From positions 41,770 through 105,769 of the forward strand of contig DATJLS010000043.1 in NCBI GenBank assembly GCA_035509315.1: DNA of 64,000 bases. Direction: 5' to 3'. Origin of the DNA: JAKAWQ01 sp035509315. GTDB lineage: Bacteria > Pseudomonadota > Alphaproteobacteria > Acetobacterales > Acetobacteraceae. The notes below the pieces were generated by a model. That model ran no database searches, was not told where the DNA came from, and saw only the letters and a program-made list of their open reading frames with translations. Shown here piece after piece: positions 8,298-17,083 of the stretch (within the stretch, counting starts at the first letter, position 1; each line of letters begins with the position of its first letter). The position numbers and the translations under genes are program-made.

Positions 8298-9721
8298 GCG
8301 GACACCTCTTCCTTGGCCGCGACGCGGCGAGACGGCGTTTCGCCCGCGCCGAGATCCCAGAAAAGACCGACCATCGCGGCAATGCCCTGGCGCGCGGGCG
8401 CGGCCAGCAGATGCTCGTTCGGCCCGTGCTGGCCGCAGCCATTGTAGCTGTGCGGCACCCAGACGAGAGAGACGCCAAGCCGGTCGGCAAAGATATCACC
8501 CGGCAGACCGCCGCCGGCATTCGGAATCACCTGAACCTTCCGCCCGAGCGTCTTTTCCATGCTGGACGCGACGAACCGCACCCAGGGGTCGGCAGGGTCG
8601 GTGCGGCTTGCCTTCATCCGCACATGCGCATTCTCGATCATGACCTCGGGGAAACCTGCGCGATCGAGATGGCGCCTGAGCGCGGATGCGAAGCTTTCGG
8701 GGTCGGTGTCCACCGTGTACCGGATCTGGCAATGCGCCACGGCGTCCGGCGCCACCGCATTGACCGGATTCTCCGGCCGGCCCGAAATCATCGCGAGCAC
8801 GATGAAGCTGTTCCAGCCATAGATCTTCTCCGCCGGCGTAAGACCCGGCTCACCCCACACCGGATCGATCCTGGCCGCTTCCGCCCCGCCGCCGACCGGA
8901 CATCCATCCAACGCACGGGCCACGCTCTCGGGAACGCCGCCTTTCGGCAGCCATTCGCGCACCAGGATGCGGCCTTGTCGATCGGCGATCGCGCCGAGCG
9001 CATGGGCGAGAACGATCGCGGGGTCTTTGACGATTCCGCCCCAGTGGCCTGAATGGACGCCGCCCGGCCGCAATCTTACTGCAATATCGAAATGAAATGT
9101 CCCGCGCGTGCCGGAGGCGACCGTCGGCACTTCCGGGTCCACGCGCGGCCCGTCGCTGCCGATCAGCACGTCCGCGGCAAGCGCCTTCGCATGATCGCGG
9201 ACGAAGGCGCGCAATCCCACCGAGCCGCGCTCCTCCGAACTCTCCAGCACCAGCTTGAGGTTGCATCCGAGCCGGCCGACGCGCTCGGCCAGCACCGCCT
9301 CGAGCGCGGCGAGATTGAGCGCGTGCTGGCCCTTGTTGTCGGCGCTGCCGCGGCCGTACCACCGATCGCCTTCGATCGTGAGACGCCAGGGCGAGAGGCC
9401 CGTGCGCCATTGCTCGTCGAGCCCGCGCACCGTGTCGCCATGGCCGTAGGTGAGCACGGTCGGCAGAAGCGGATCCTCGATCCGTTCGGCGGTGAGGATC
9501 GGCCCGAATCCCGGTTCAGGATTGGCGTGGATCGTGCTGGCGAAGCCGAGCCGCGTAAGCCAGGGGCGGATCGCGGTTTCGAGATAGCGCGCGACGTCCG
9601 GCGCGTGCGCCGCCTCCTGCGAGGTGCTCGGGATCGCCACCAGCCCCGCAAGGCGCGCCGCGAAACCGCCCTCGTCGAAGAAGGAAAGAGCGCGGGCAAT
9701 GGCGCCGTCCCGGGTTCCCAT
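8294..9721 (-). CDS. M20-family metallopeptidase / amidohydrolase
   Basis: 475-residue M20 dizinc hydrolase. Metal and catalytic motifs are visible: 'TYGHGDTV', 'GSADNKGQH', 'ESSEERGS' (general base Glu) and 'IGSDGPRV'. There is no signal peptide, so it is cytoplasmic, probably cleaving peptides or acylated amino acids. The ATG at 9721 is preceded by GGAGGGCGCAGG; an upstream extension of 36 codons lacks family similarity. Overlap with the persulfide dioxygenase gene suggests joint expression, though a functional link is unclear. Confidence 0.9.
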   Translation of the reverse strand: MGTRDGAIARALSFFDEGGFAARLAGLVAIPSTSQEAAHAPDVARYLETAIRPWLTRLGFASTIHANPEPGFGPILTAERIEDPLLPTVLTYGHGDTVRGLDEQWRTGLSPWRLTIEGDRWYGRGSADNKGQHALNLAALEAVLAERVGRLGCNLKLVLESSEERGSVGLRAFVRDHAKALAADVLIGSDGPRVDPEVPTVASGTRGTFHFDIAVRLRPGGVHSGHWGGIVKDPAIVLAHALGAIADRQGRILVREWLPKGGVPESVARALDGCPVGGGAEAARIDPVWGEPGLTPAEKIYGWNSFIVLAMISGRPENPVNAVAPDAVAHCQIRYTVDTDPESFASALRRHLDRAGFPEVMIENAHVRMKASRTDPADPWVRFVASSMEKTLGRKVQVIPNAGGGLPGDIFADRLGVSLVWVPHSYNGCGQHGPNEHLLAAPARQGIAAMVGLFWDLGAGETPSRRVAAKEEVSA

Positions 9722-9746
9722 CCTGCGCCCTCCGCGCTTTATCTTC

Positions 9747-11816
9747 TCAGCTCTCGAGGTCGGCAAAGCGCCTCCCCTGCCGGACCAGCTCGCGCAGCAG
9801 GGGTGCCGGCTCCCAGCCCGGGCCATCATGGGCAGCCATCGCCTCGACCCGCCTCAGCACCTCGCCAAGCCCGATCGTGTCCGCCTCGAAGAGCGGCCCG
9901 CCGCGCCAGGCCGGGTAACCGTAGCCGTGCACCATTACCACGTCGATATCGGAGGGGCGCGCGGCGACGCCGTCGGCCAGGATGCGCGCCGCCTCGTTCA
10001 CCATCGCGGCGTGCGCGCGCTCCTGGATCGTTGCCGCCAGCACCTTGCGCCGGTGAATGCCCCGCGCCGCCGAAGCCCGGGCGACGAGGGCGGCCACGAC
10101 AGGGTCAGGGAGCCGCTTGCCGTCGCGATGCAGATACCAGCCCGCGCCGGTCCTTTGCCCGAAGCGCCCCTGCTCGCAGAGCCAGTCCGCGATCGGCACC
10201 AGCCGCTCGCGGAGGCGATGCTGCGCGCCGCGCCGCCACGCGCCCCATCCGGTATCGAGCCCGGCCATGTCGGCGGCGGCGAAGGGGCCCATTGCGAAGC
10301 CCCACACTTCGTGGGCCGCATCCACCTCCTCGGGCAGCGCGCCTTCCTCGAGCGCGTATTCGCATTGCAGGCGCCAGCGCAGCAGGATGCGGTTGCCGAT
10401 GAACCCCTCGCCGATGCCGCTCATCACCGCCACTTTCCGCGTCCGCCGCGCAAGGGCGAGCCCGGTCGCCAGCACCGCCGGCCCGGTGCGCGCCGCGCGC
10501 ACCACCTCGACCAGCCGCGCCGCCTGGGCCGGGCAGAAAAAATGGAGCCCGAGCACGCGATCCGGCGCATCGACCAGATCGGCGAGCGCATCGATATCGA
10601 GGAAGGAGGTCGTGCTCGCGAGGACCGCATCCCGCCGCACCACGCCCGAAAGGGTACGGAACACGCCGCGCTTGATGCCCGGATCTTCGGTCGCCGCCTC
10701 GATCACCAGGTCCGTGCGCGCAAGCGTGCCGAGATCAAGCGCCGTCGCGATGCGATTCTCCCGCTCCGCCCGTGCGTCGGACGAAAGCCGTGCCGCCTGC
10801 ACCTGCCGATCGAGGATGGCGCCGATCCGCTGCTCGGCGGCGCTGCGTGCCCCGGCATCCGCTTCGACGAGAATCGTCTCGAGCCCGGCATCGGCCAGCG
10901 CGACGGCCAGCCCGGAGCCCATCGCGCCGCCGCCCACGATGCCGATGCGCGCCAGCGGCCGCGGCGCCGCGCCCACCGGCGGCCGGGCGGCGAGCCGCTC
11001 GGCGTGAAAGAGATGGCGGAGCGCGCGCGCCTGGACGGACTGGCGAAGCCCGCGCGCCAGTTCCTGCTCGCGCTCGAGCCCTTCGGCAAATGGCAGGGTC
11101 AGGGCCAGCCCCACCGCCTCGGCCGCGCGCAGCGACGCGGCATGGCCGCGGGACCGCCGCGCCATGATCGCGACCGCGGTATCGAACTCGCTGCGGTCGT
11201 AGGGCGGCACGGGCCGTTCCGAGAGCCGCGGCAGCGTGCCGAGCGACGCGAGCTCCCGCGCCCGCGCGATCGCCGCGCCGCGCGCATCCGTCGCCACCTC
11301 GTCAACAAGGCCGAGCTTGAGCGCCTCCGCCGCCGGCACGCGCCGCCCGCCCGCGATCAGCTCCAGGGACGCGAGCGCGCCGACAAGCCGCGGCAGGCGC
11401 TGCGTGCCGCCGGCGCTCGGGATCAGGCCGAGCAGCACCTCCGGCAAGCCGACCGCCCCATCCGGCGCGATCACCCTGCCGTGGCAGGCGAGCGCGACCT
11501 CGAACCCGCCCCCGAGCGCGCTGCCATGGATGGAAGCGACCACCGGCTTGGCCAGCGCCTCCAGCGCCGCGGTGACCGCGGCGAGCATCGGCTCGACCGG
11601 TGGCCCGTCGAACTCGCGGACATCCACGCCCGCCATGAAGCTGCGGCCGGCGCCGGCGATCACGCCGGCGCTGATATGCGGGTCCCCGGCAAGCTCCGCG
11701 ATCACGTTGAGCAACCCTTGCCGCACCGGCGGCGAAAGCACGTTCGCCGGCGGGTGATCGACCAGGATCAGGCCGATATCGCCCTCACGCTCGAGGCGGA
11801 CCGGTATGCCGGACAT
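9747..11816 (-). CDS. Enoyl-CoA hydratase / 3-hydroxyacyl-CoA dehydrogenase fusion (FadB/FadJ-like)
   Basis: 689-residue bifunctional beta-oxidation enzyme. The N-terminal crotonase domain has the oxyanion-hole segments 'SALGGGFEVAL' and 'GLPEVLLGLIPSAGGTQRL'. A Rossmann NAD domain begins near residue 295 with 'IGIVGGGAMGSGLA', and the dehydrogenase C-terminal repeats follow ('GFIGNRIL', 'DVVMVHGYGYP'). It hydrates 2-enoyl-CoA and oxidises the 3-hydroxyacyl-CoA product. The ATG at 11816 fits the crotonase N-terminus. No thiolase or acyl-CoA dehydrogenase gene is adjacent. Confidence 0.94.
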   Translation of the reverse strand: MSGIPVRLEREGDIGLILVDHPPANVLSPPVRQGLLNVIAELAGDPHISAGVIAGAGRSFMAGVDVREFDGPPVEPMLAAVTAALEALAKPVVASIHGSALGGGFEVALACHGRVIAPDGAVGLPEVLLGLIPSAGGTQRLPRLVGALASLELIAGGRRVPAAEALKLGLVDEVATDARGAAIARARELASLGTLPRLSERPVPPYDRSEFDTAVAIMARRSRGHAASLRAAEAVGLALTLPFAEGLEREQELARGLRQSVQARALRHLFHAERLAARPPVGAAPRPLARIGIVGGGAMGSGLAVALADAGLETILVEADAGARSAAEQRIGAILDRQVQAARLSSDARAERENRIATALDLGTLARTDLVIEAATEDPGIKRGVFRTLSGVVRRDAVLASTTSFLDIDALADLVDAPDRVLGLHFFCPAQAARLVEVVRAARTGPAVLATGLALARRTRKVAVMSGIGEGFIGNRILLRWRLQCEYALEEGALPEEVDAAHEVWGFAMGPFAAADMAGLDTGWGAWRRGAQHRLRERLVPIADWLCEQGRFGQRTGAGWYLHRDGKRLPDPVVAALVARASAARGIHRRKVLAATIQERAHAAMVNEAARILADGVAARPSDIDVVMVHGYGYPAWRGGPLFEADTIGLGEVLRRVEAMAAHDGPGWEPAPLLRELVRQGRRFADLES

Positions 11817-11916
11817 CGTTCCCCCCGATGGTCTGGAGGAACATGATAGCACCCTGCGAAGGCAACCTGTTGGAAACTCTTACGCTGTCGCCGTGAGGGC
11901 TCTCTCCCCCATCCGG

Positions 11917-12504
11917 TCAGGCATGGCCGGCCGCGCCCGAGAGGGACCCCGGATCGATGCGCAGCTTGGCCAATGCCCGGCGCCACTTGGTCTCGTGATC
12001 CTCGCCGAAGACCAACCCTTCGTCGGCCGGACCGGACAGCCAGGCATTCTGGGCAATCTCGTTGTCGAGCTGGCCGGGGCCCCAGCCGGCATAGCCGAGG
12101 GCGAGCAGGCCGGCACGGGGCCCGCCGCCCTCGGCGATGGCCTTGAGGATATCGAGGCTCGCGGTGAGCGCGAGCGCTTCATCGACCCTGAGGCTCCCTT
12201 CCCCCGTCCAATCGGAAGTGTGGAGCACGAACCCGCGCGCGTTCTCCACCGGCCCGCCGGAGCAGAGCCGGATGCGCCGCGCCGGCGGCACCGGATCGAT
12301 ATCGAGCTGCTTCAGCAATTCGTCGAAGCTCGGCTGGGCGAGCGGCCGATTGACGACAATGCCCATCGCCCCGTCCGGCGTATGGGCGCACATGAAGATC
12401 ACGCTCTGCGCGAAGCGCGGGTCGGCCATCGCGGGCATCGCAATCAGCAGCTGGCCGGCGAGGAAGCCGTTGCCTTCAGATCGCTCTGGCGGAATCACGG
12501 ACAT
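11917..12504 (-). CDS. YqgE/AlgH family protein
   Basis: 195 residues. The N-terminal 'FLAGQLLIAMPAMADPRFAQ' and 'GAMGIVVNRPL' are the hallmark of the YqgE/AlgH family (DUF179), cytoplasmic proteins of unclear biochemical role. AlgH was named as an alginate regulator in Pseudomonas. The ATG at 12504 is chosen because the family starts a few residues before this motif; the 26-codon extension has no similarity. It is transcribed divergently from the peroxiredoxin gene across 136 bp. Confidence 0.9.
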   Translation of the reverse strand: MSVIPPERSEGNGFLAGQLLIAMPAMADPRFAQSVIFMCAHTPDGAMGIVVNRPLAQPSFDELLKQLDIDPVPPARRIRLCSGGPVENARGFVLHTSDWTGEGSLRVDEALALTASLDILKAIAEGGGPRAGLLALGYAGWGPGQLDNEIAQNAWLSGPADEGLVFGEDHETKWRRALAKLRIDPGSLSGAAGHA

Positions 12505-12640
12505 CCCGGGAATCTGGGACGACCCGGACGGCCACGCAAGCGCCCCGGCTGGACACACCCCGGTGACACTTCCGGGTGACACGTCCCATGGGGCAGGCTA
12601 GGAATCGCGGCGCGAACGCAAAGAGGGGCGGAGCAGGAGA

Positions 12641-13123
12641 ATGGCAATCAAGGTCGGCGACACGATTCCGTCGATGAAGCTGATGACGGTCACGGCCGAG
12701 GGGCCGAAGGAGATCTCCACCGAGGAGATTTTCAAAGGCAAGAAGGTGGTGCTGTTCGCCGTGCCCGGTGCCTTCACGCCCACCTGCAGCATCAAGCATT
12801 TGCCAGGCTTCGTGGAGAGTGCAGCGGCGATCAAGGCCAAGGGCGTGGACACGATCGTCTGCATGGCCGTGAACGATGCCTTCGTGCTCGGCGCCTGGGC
12901 CAGGGACCAGCACGTGGACGGCGCGGTGATGATGCTGGCCGACGGCTCCGGGACCTTCACCAAGGCGCTCGGCCTCGAGCTCGATCTCGTGGCGCGCGGT
13001 CTCGGGATCAGGAGCCAGCGCTTCGCCCTGATCGCGGAGGACGGCAAGGTGAGCCATGTCGCGGTCGAGCAGCCGGGCGGCTTCGAGGTGAGCCGCGCCG
13101 AGGCGATCCTCGAGCATCTCTGA
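12641..13123 (+). CDS. Peroxiredoxin (Prx5-type redoxin)
   Basis: 160-residue thiol peroxidase. The peroxidatic Cys lies in 'VPGAFTPTCSIKHLPGF', the Prx5 signature, with a second Cys in 'VDTIVCMAVND'. It reduces H2O2 and organic peroxides using glutaredoxin or thioredoxin. It has no signal peptide. It follows a 136-bp divergent promoter region shared with yqgE and converges on a LysR gene, with only 16 bp between the stops. Confidence 0.94.
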   Translation: MAIKVGDTIPSMKLMTVTAEGPKEISTEEIFKGKKVVLFAVPGAFTPTCSIKHLPGFVESAAAIKAKGVDTIVCMAVNDAFVLGAWARDQHVDGAVMMLADGSGTFTKALGLELDLVARGLGIRSQRFALIAEDGKVSHVAVEQPGGFEVSRAEAILEHL

Positions 13124-13139
13124 AGGAGGAAGGCCTCGC

Positions 13140-14084
13140 CTACGCGGCGGAGGCGAAGAAGGGCGGGCTCTGCGCGGCCTTGGCCGCCTCCAGCCGGAAC
13201 GTCTCGGTCATGTGGGTTGCCAGCGCCTCGACCGCCGGGCCGGCATGCTTGCGGCCCTTGAGCATCAGGATCGCGAAATCCGGCAGCACCGGCAGCACTT
13301 CGCCCGGCTTCAGCGCGACGATCCCTTCCGGCAGCCAGGAAGGGATCGAGACGGTCACGGCCAGGCCCGCAAGCACCGGGGCGAGGGTTCCGGCCTGGCT
13401 GCCTGACATATAGGCGATGCGGTAGCGCCGCTTGGCCTGATCGAGCGCGCGGACCGCGGCCTCCGCCCAGGAGCAGCCGCTGGCCGCCACGGCCAGGGGC
13501 AGCGGGTCGCGACGATGCACCGCATGCCGCTCCGAGGTGAGCCAGAGCAACGGACCGCGCCAGAGCGGCACGGCGGACCAGCCTTTGGGCTCCACCCCTT
13601 CCGAGATGAGCGTGAGATCGAGCTCACCGGCCTTGAGCCGCTCCGCAAGCTCCTCCGAAGGCGCGCAGATCACCTCCACCTGCACGGCGGGATGGGTATC
13701 GGCGAAGCGCGCCAGCACCGGCGGCAGATAGCGCCAAGCATAGTCATCCGGCGTGCCGAGCCGCACCGAGCCGGCGAGAAGCGGCGCGCGGAAGGCCCCC
13801 CAGATCGAGTCGTTGAGGGCGACCATCTCGGCCGCCCGCGCGAGAAGAAGCCGTCCGTGCGGCGTGAGCTCCACCGCCCCGCCGCGGCTCCGCTCGAAAA
13901 GCTTCTGGCCGAGCAGCGTTTCGAGCCGCTGGACCTGCATCGAGACCGCGGACTGCGTGCGCCCGACCCGCTCCGCGGCGCGGGTGAAGCTGCCATCCTC
14001 GGCGATGAAGAGGAAGGCACGCAAAAGATCGGGATCGATGCCGCCGGGCAAGCTCATAAAATCAGTATCAATGATTCCTGCCAT
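13140..14084 (-). CDS. LysR-family transcriptional regulator
   Basis: 314 residues. The N-terminal winged helix is 'LLRAFLFIAEDGSFTRAAERVGRTQSAVSMQVQRLE', here cited by its key parts 'GSFTRAAERVG' and 'QSAVSMQVQRLE'. A periplasmic-binding-like effector domain follows. It is transcribed away from the DUF1127 gene, with about 78 bp between them, and may control it. Starts at 14084 or 14057 are both possible, since no strong ribosome site is visible for either. Effector unknown. Confidence 0.92.
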   Translation of the reverse strand: MAGIIDTDFMSLPGGIDPDLLRAFLFIAEDGSFTRAAERVGRTQSAVSMQVQRLETLLGQKLFERSRGGAVELTPHGRLLLARAAEMVALNDSIWGAFRAPLLAGSVRLGTPDDYAWRYLPPVLARFADTHPAVQVEVICAPSEELAERLKAGELDLTLISEGVEPKGWSAVPLWRGPLLWLTSERHAVHRRDPLPLAVAASGCSWAEAAVRALDQAKRRYRIAYMSGSQAGTLAPVLAGLAVTVSIPSWLPEGIVALKPGEVLPVLPDFAILMLKGRKHAGPAVEALATHMTETFRLEAAKAAQSPPFFASAA

Positions 14085-14162
14085 CAATGCAATTCGTTTT
14101 CCTTATTTCGCTTTGCCACTCATGTTCACGGCATCGGCAATTGACGCCACGGAGCTGCGAAC

Positions 14163-14387
14163 ATGAGCGTCGCGATCTTCGAGACCTTCCGTCCTCCCCG
14201 GCAACGGCTTCACGGGATGCGGAAGGGTTTCGCCATGCTCCGCCAGCGCTTCCTCGACTGGCGCCGGGACGTCCGCGCCCGCCGCGAGCTTTTGGCCGCC
14301 GATCCGCGCATGCTCGCCGATATCGGCATCTCGCGTGCCGAAGCCGATTTCCGGGCGCTGAGCGGCCCGCTCGACTGGCCCGATTAA
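14163..14387 (+). CDS. DUF1127 (YjiS-like) small basic protein
   Basis: 74 residues. The core 'WRRDVRARRELLAADPRMLADIGISRAEA' matches the DUF1127 pattern W-R-R...LA..D.R.L.DIG..R; key parts are 'MLADIGISRAEA' and the Arg-rich stretch before it. In other alphaproteobacteria such proteins bind RNA or affect phosphate, stress and carbon metabolism. It has its own promoter region shared with the divergent LysR gene. It is followed by about 75 bp with no gene before the convergent stator operon end. Confidence 0.85.
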   Translation: MSVAIFETFRPPRQRLHGMRKGFAMLRQRFLDWRRDVRARRELLAADPRMLADIGISRAEADFRALSGPLDWPD

Positions 14388-14462
14388 ATCGCGCGAGCAT
14401 GGTGATTTCGGATTGTCGCGCTTCTCGCCGTCTCTTTTCCGGCGTGACACACGTCTTCGCGC

Positions 14463-15896
14463 TCACTGGTAGTTGGTGAGCAGGAACTCGATGCGGCGAT
14501 TCTTCGCATAGGCGTCGGGCGTGCTCGCGGCGTCGAGCGGATGGGTGGCGCCGAATCCCGTCGCGGCGAGACGGTCGGGCGAGATCCCCTGCTGGATCAG
14601 GAGATTGACCACATTGATCGCGCGCTGCGCGGAGAGCTCCCAGTTCGAGGGATATTGCGGGGTGTGGATGGGTGTCGCGTCGGTATAGCCCTGCACGTCC
14701 AGAACCCAGTGCAAGCCCGGCGGAATCTTCTGTGCGATATCCTGCAGCGTGAGGGCAAGCTCGATGATCTTGAGCTTCCCCTCGGGCGTGAGATCGGCGC
14801 TGCCGATCGGAAACAGCACCTCGTTCTGGAAGACGAAGCGATCGCCGACGATGTGGATCCCGGGCTGGTTCGCCAGCGCCGCGCGCAGCTTGCCGAAGAA
14901 CTCGCTGCGGTAGAGCTCGAGCTGCTGCACCCGCTGGGCGAGCGCGGCATTCAGCCTCCGCCCGAGATCGGCAATCTGCACGTCCTTCGCCTGATCTTCC
15001 TTCTCCGAAGCGCCGAGTGCGGCATCGATGCTCGCGAGCTGCGCCCTGAGCGCGGAAATCTGCTCGTTGAGCAGGGCAATCCGCGCCACCGCGCTATCGG
15101 CCAGCCCCTTCTCACTCTGAAGCAGAGCTTCGGCCGCCGCCCGCCGTTCCGCCTCCGTCGTCGCCCGTACCGCCGCGTCCTCCGCTTTCTTCTCGAGCGC
15201 GTCGCGCAGCGCCTGAAGCGCCTGCACCTGCTCGTTGAGATTGGCAAGATCGGAGAGTTTTGCGGTGATCGTGGCCTGATTGACCTTCACCGTGCGGTCG
15301 AGCGCGGCGATCTCGGCCTGCATGTCGGCCAGCCGTTTCTTCGCCGCCGCCAGCTCCGCCGCCGTCGCCACCAGCGCGCTCGCCTGCGCCTTGTTCGCCT
15401 GCGTGGCCTGATCCGCCCGCGCGCCGGCGGTTGCCAGATCCGATTGCAACTGCACGAGCCGCGCATTGCCGGACTGCAATTGCAGCCGGGCATCGGCAAG
15501 CTCCGCCGCGAGCCTGTCCTGCGCGCTCTCCGCCGTATTGCGCGCGTTCACGGCCCCGGCCTCTTCCGCCTGAAGCGCCGCGAGCTGCTGGGCAAGCGAG
15601 CTTCGCGCTGCCTGCGCACCCTGCAGCTGGCTCGTCAATTGCGAAACGGAAAGCTGCAGGGCCGCCTCATGGCTTTTCTCGAGCGCCAGCATGTCGGTCA
15701 GGTCCGCGACCTGCTGGTTGAGCTGCTCGAGCGCCTTGTTCCGCCCCGAAAGCGCGATCGAGAGAAAGATTTGCGCCAGCACGAAGACCAGCAGCACGAA
15801 GATGACGACCATGAGCAGCGTCGAGAGCGCATCGACGTACCCGGGCCAGGGATTGAGCCCAAGCCCGCTGCTTCTTCGCCGCCCCCCTGCCGGCAT
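14463..15896 (-). CDS. MotB/ZorB-like OmpA-domain protein with coiled coil
   Basis: 477 residues. A short cytoplasmic N-terminus leads to one membrane helix (about residues 24-50) that starts with 'PGYVDALSTLLM'; Asp22 is where MotB-type stators carry the proton-conducting Asp. Residues from about 55 to 320 are an Ala/Gln/Leu-rich coiled coil. The C-terminus is an OmpA peptidoglycan-binding domain ('LFPIGSADLTPEG', 'GYTDATPI', 'NRRIEFLL'). It should pair with the adjacent MotA/TolQ-like protein as a proton-driven, cell-wall-anchored complex. No flagellar genes are near. Confidence 0.85.
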   Translation of the reverse strand: MPAGGRRRSSGLGLNPWPGYVDALSTLLMVVIFVLLVFVLAQIFLSIALSGRNKALEQLNQQVADLTDMLALEKSHEAALQLSVSQLTSQLQGAQAARSSLAQQLAALQAEEAGAVNARNTAESAQDRLAAELADARLQLQSGNARLVQLQSDLATAGARADQATQANKAQASALVATAAELAAAKKRLADMQAEIAALDRTVKVNQATITAKLSDLANLNEQVQALQALRDALEKKAEDAAVRATTEAERRAAAEALLQSEKGLADSAVARIALLNEQISALRAQLASIDAALGASEKEDQAKDVQIADLGRRLNAALAQRVQQLELYRSEFFGKLRAALANQPGIHIVGDRFVFQNEVLFPIGSADLTPEGKLKIIELALTLQDIAQKIPPGLHWVLDVQGYTDATPIHTPQYPSNWELSAQRAINVVNLLIQQGISPDRLAATGFGATHPLDAASTPDAYAKNRRIEFLLTNYQ

Positions 15897-15925
15897 TCTT
15901 CCCTACCCTGCCCGCCCGCGATGCA

Positions 15926-17083
15926 TCACCGCGGCTGCTCCTCGGCCAGCGCCGCGACCGTCCGGGTGAGCAGCCGGAGATCGTTGCGCAGCTCGGTCGT
16001 GCTCTGCAAACGCCCCTGTTCGGTCTCCGCCAGCAGCCGTTGCAGCGTGACGTCCATGCTGCGCAGATGCGCCCGCACCGCCTCGTCGAGCCCGCCCTCC
16101 CCGCGCATCTCGGCGAAGCGGGCGAGCGCGGGGCTCAGCGCCGCATGCGTCTCGGCAATTCGCAGCATCAATTGCTGGTTGGTGCGCATCGTGTCCGAAA
16201 GTGTCGCGAGCTTGTCCGAGAGTATCGCCAGCGCGTGGTTCACCTGCGTCCGCCCGTCCTCTCCGCGGACCAGGATGCGCTGCAGCTCCTCCATATTTTC
16301 CGCGGTATGCTCGAGCAGGGACTGCACATAGACCGGCACCGAGGTCTCGCCCTCGCCGCCGAGCACCCCGCTCGAAAGCCGCGTGAGGCTCGCCAGCCAA
16401 TCCTCGAGCTCATTGTAGAAGCGGTTCTGCGCCTGCCCGGCGGTCAGATCGAGAAAGCCCAGCACCAGCGCGCCGGCAAGGCCGAACATCGACGAGGAGA
16501 AGGCCGTCCCCATGCCGTGCAGCGGCTGGACCAGCCCGGCCTTGAGCTGGCCGAACATGGCGCCGACATCGCCGGACTGCACGGAAAGCCCGCTGATCAC
16601 CTCGCTCACCGCGCCGACCGTGCGCAGCAATCCCCAGAAAGTGCCGAGCAGGCCGAGAAAGATCATCAGGCCGGTCATGTACCGGGAGAGCTCGCGGCTC
16701 TCGTCCAGGCGGCTGGCAATGCCGTCGAGCAGGCTGCGCATCGAGGAGGCGGAGAGCGTCACCCGGTCACTGCCGTCGGCGCCCTTGCCCGCCCGCGTGG
16801 CCAGCATGCTCGCCATCGAGGCGAGAAGCCGGGGCGCCGGCAGAGTGGCCAGGCGCGCGCGACCGCGCTGAAAGGTTTCCACCCAGGTGACCTCGGGCTG
16901 CAAGCGCAGCACCTGGCGCAGGTTCCAGGCGATCCCGCAGATCTCGATGAAGAAGATCAGGCTGTTGAGGACGGGATTGTACCAGAAGGCAGCGTGCAGC
17001 CGGGGCGAAAGCAGCACGCCGACGATCGCCACCACCACCAGGAAGGCCAGCATGCGCAGCAGATACGCGGTCGGCCGGGTCAT
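15926..17083 (-). CDS. MotA/TolQ/ExbB-like proton channel subunit
   Basis: 385 residues with four predicted membrane helices: about 10-30, 39-55, 'MTGLMIFLGLLGTFWGLL' and 'SMFGLAGALVLGFLDL'. The GLLGTFWGLLRTVG stretch is the TolQ/ExbB channel signature. A Glu/Arg-rich C-terminal helical tail follows. Its start overlaps the preceding OmpA-like gene by 4 bp (ATGA), and the MotB-like gene follows after 29 bp, so the three are one unit. Outside flagella such stators power Tol-, Ton- or Zorya-type machines; which applies here is not known. Confidence 0.85.
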   Translation of the reverse strand: MTRPTAYLLRMLAFLVVVAIVGVLLSPRLHAAFWYNPVLNSLIFFIEICGIAWNLRQVLRLQPEVTWVETFQRGRARLATLPAPRLLASMASMLATRAGKGADGSDRVTLSASSMRSLLDGIASRLDESRELSRYMTGLMIFLGLLGTFWGLLRTVGAVSEVISGLSVQSGDVGAMFGQLKAGLVQPLHGMGTAFSSSMFGLAGALVLGFLDLTAGQAQNRFYNELEDWLASLTRLSSGVLGGEGETSVPVYVQSLLEHTAENMEELQRILVRGEDGRTQVNHALAILSDKLATLSDTMRTNQQLMLRIAETHAALSPALARFAEMRGEGGLDEAVRAHLRSMDVTLQRLLAETEQGRLQSTTELRNDLRLLTRTVAALAEEQPR

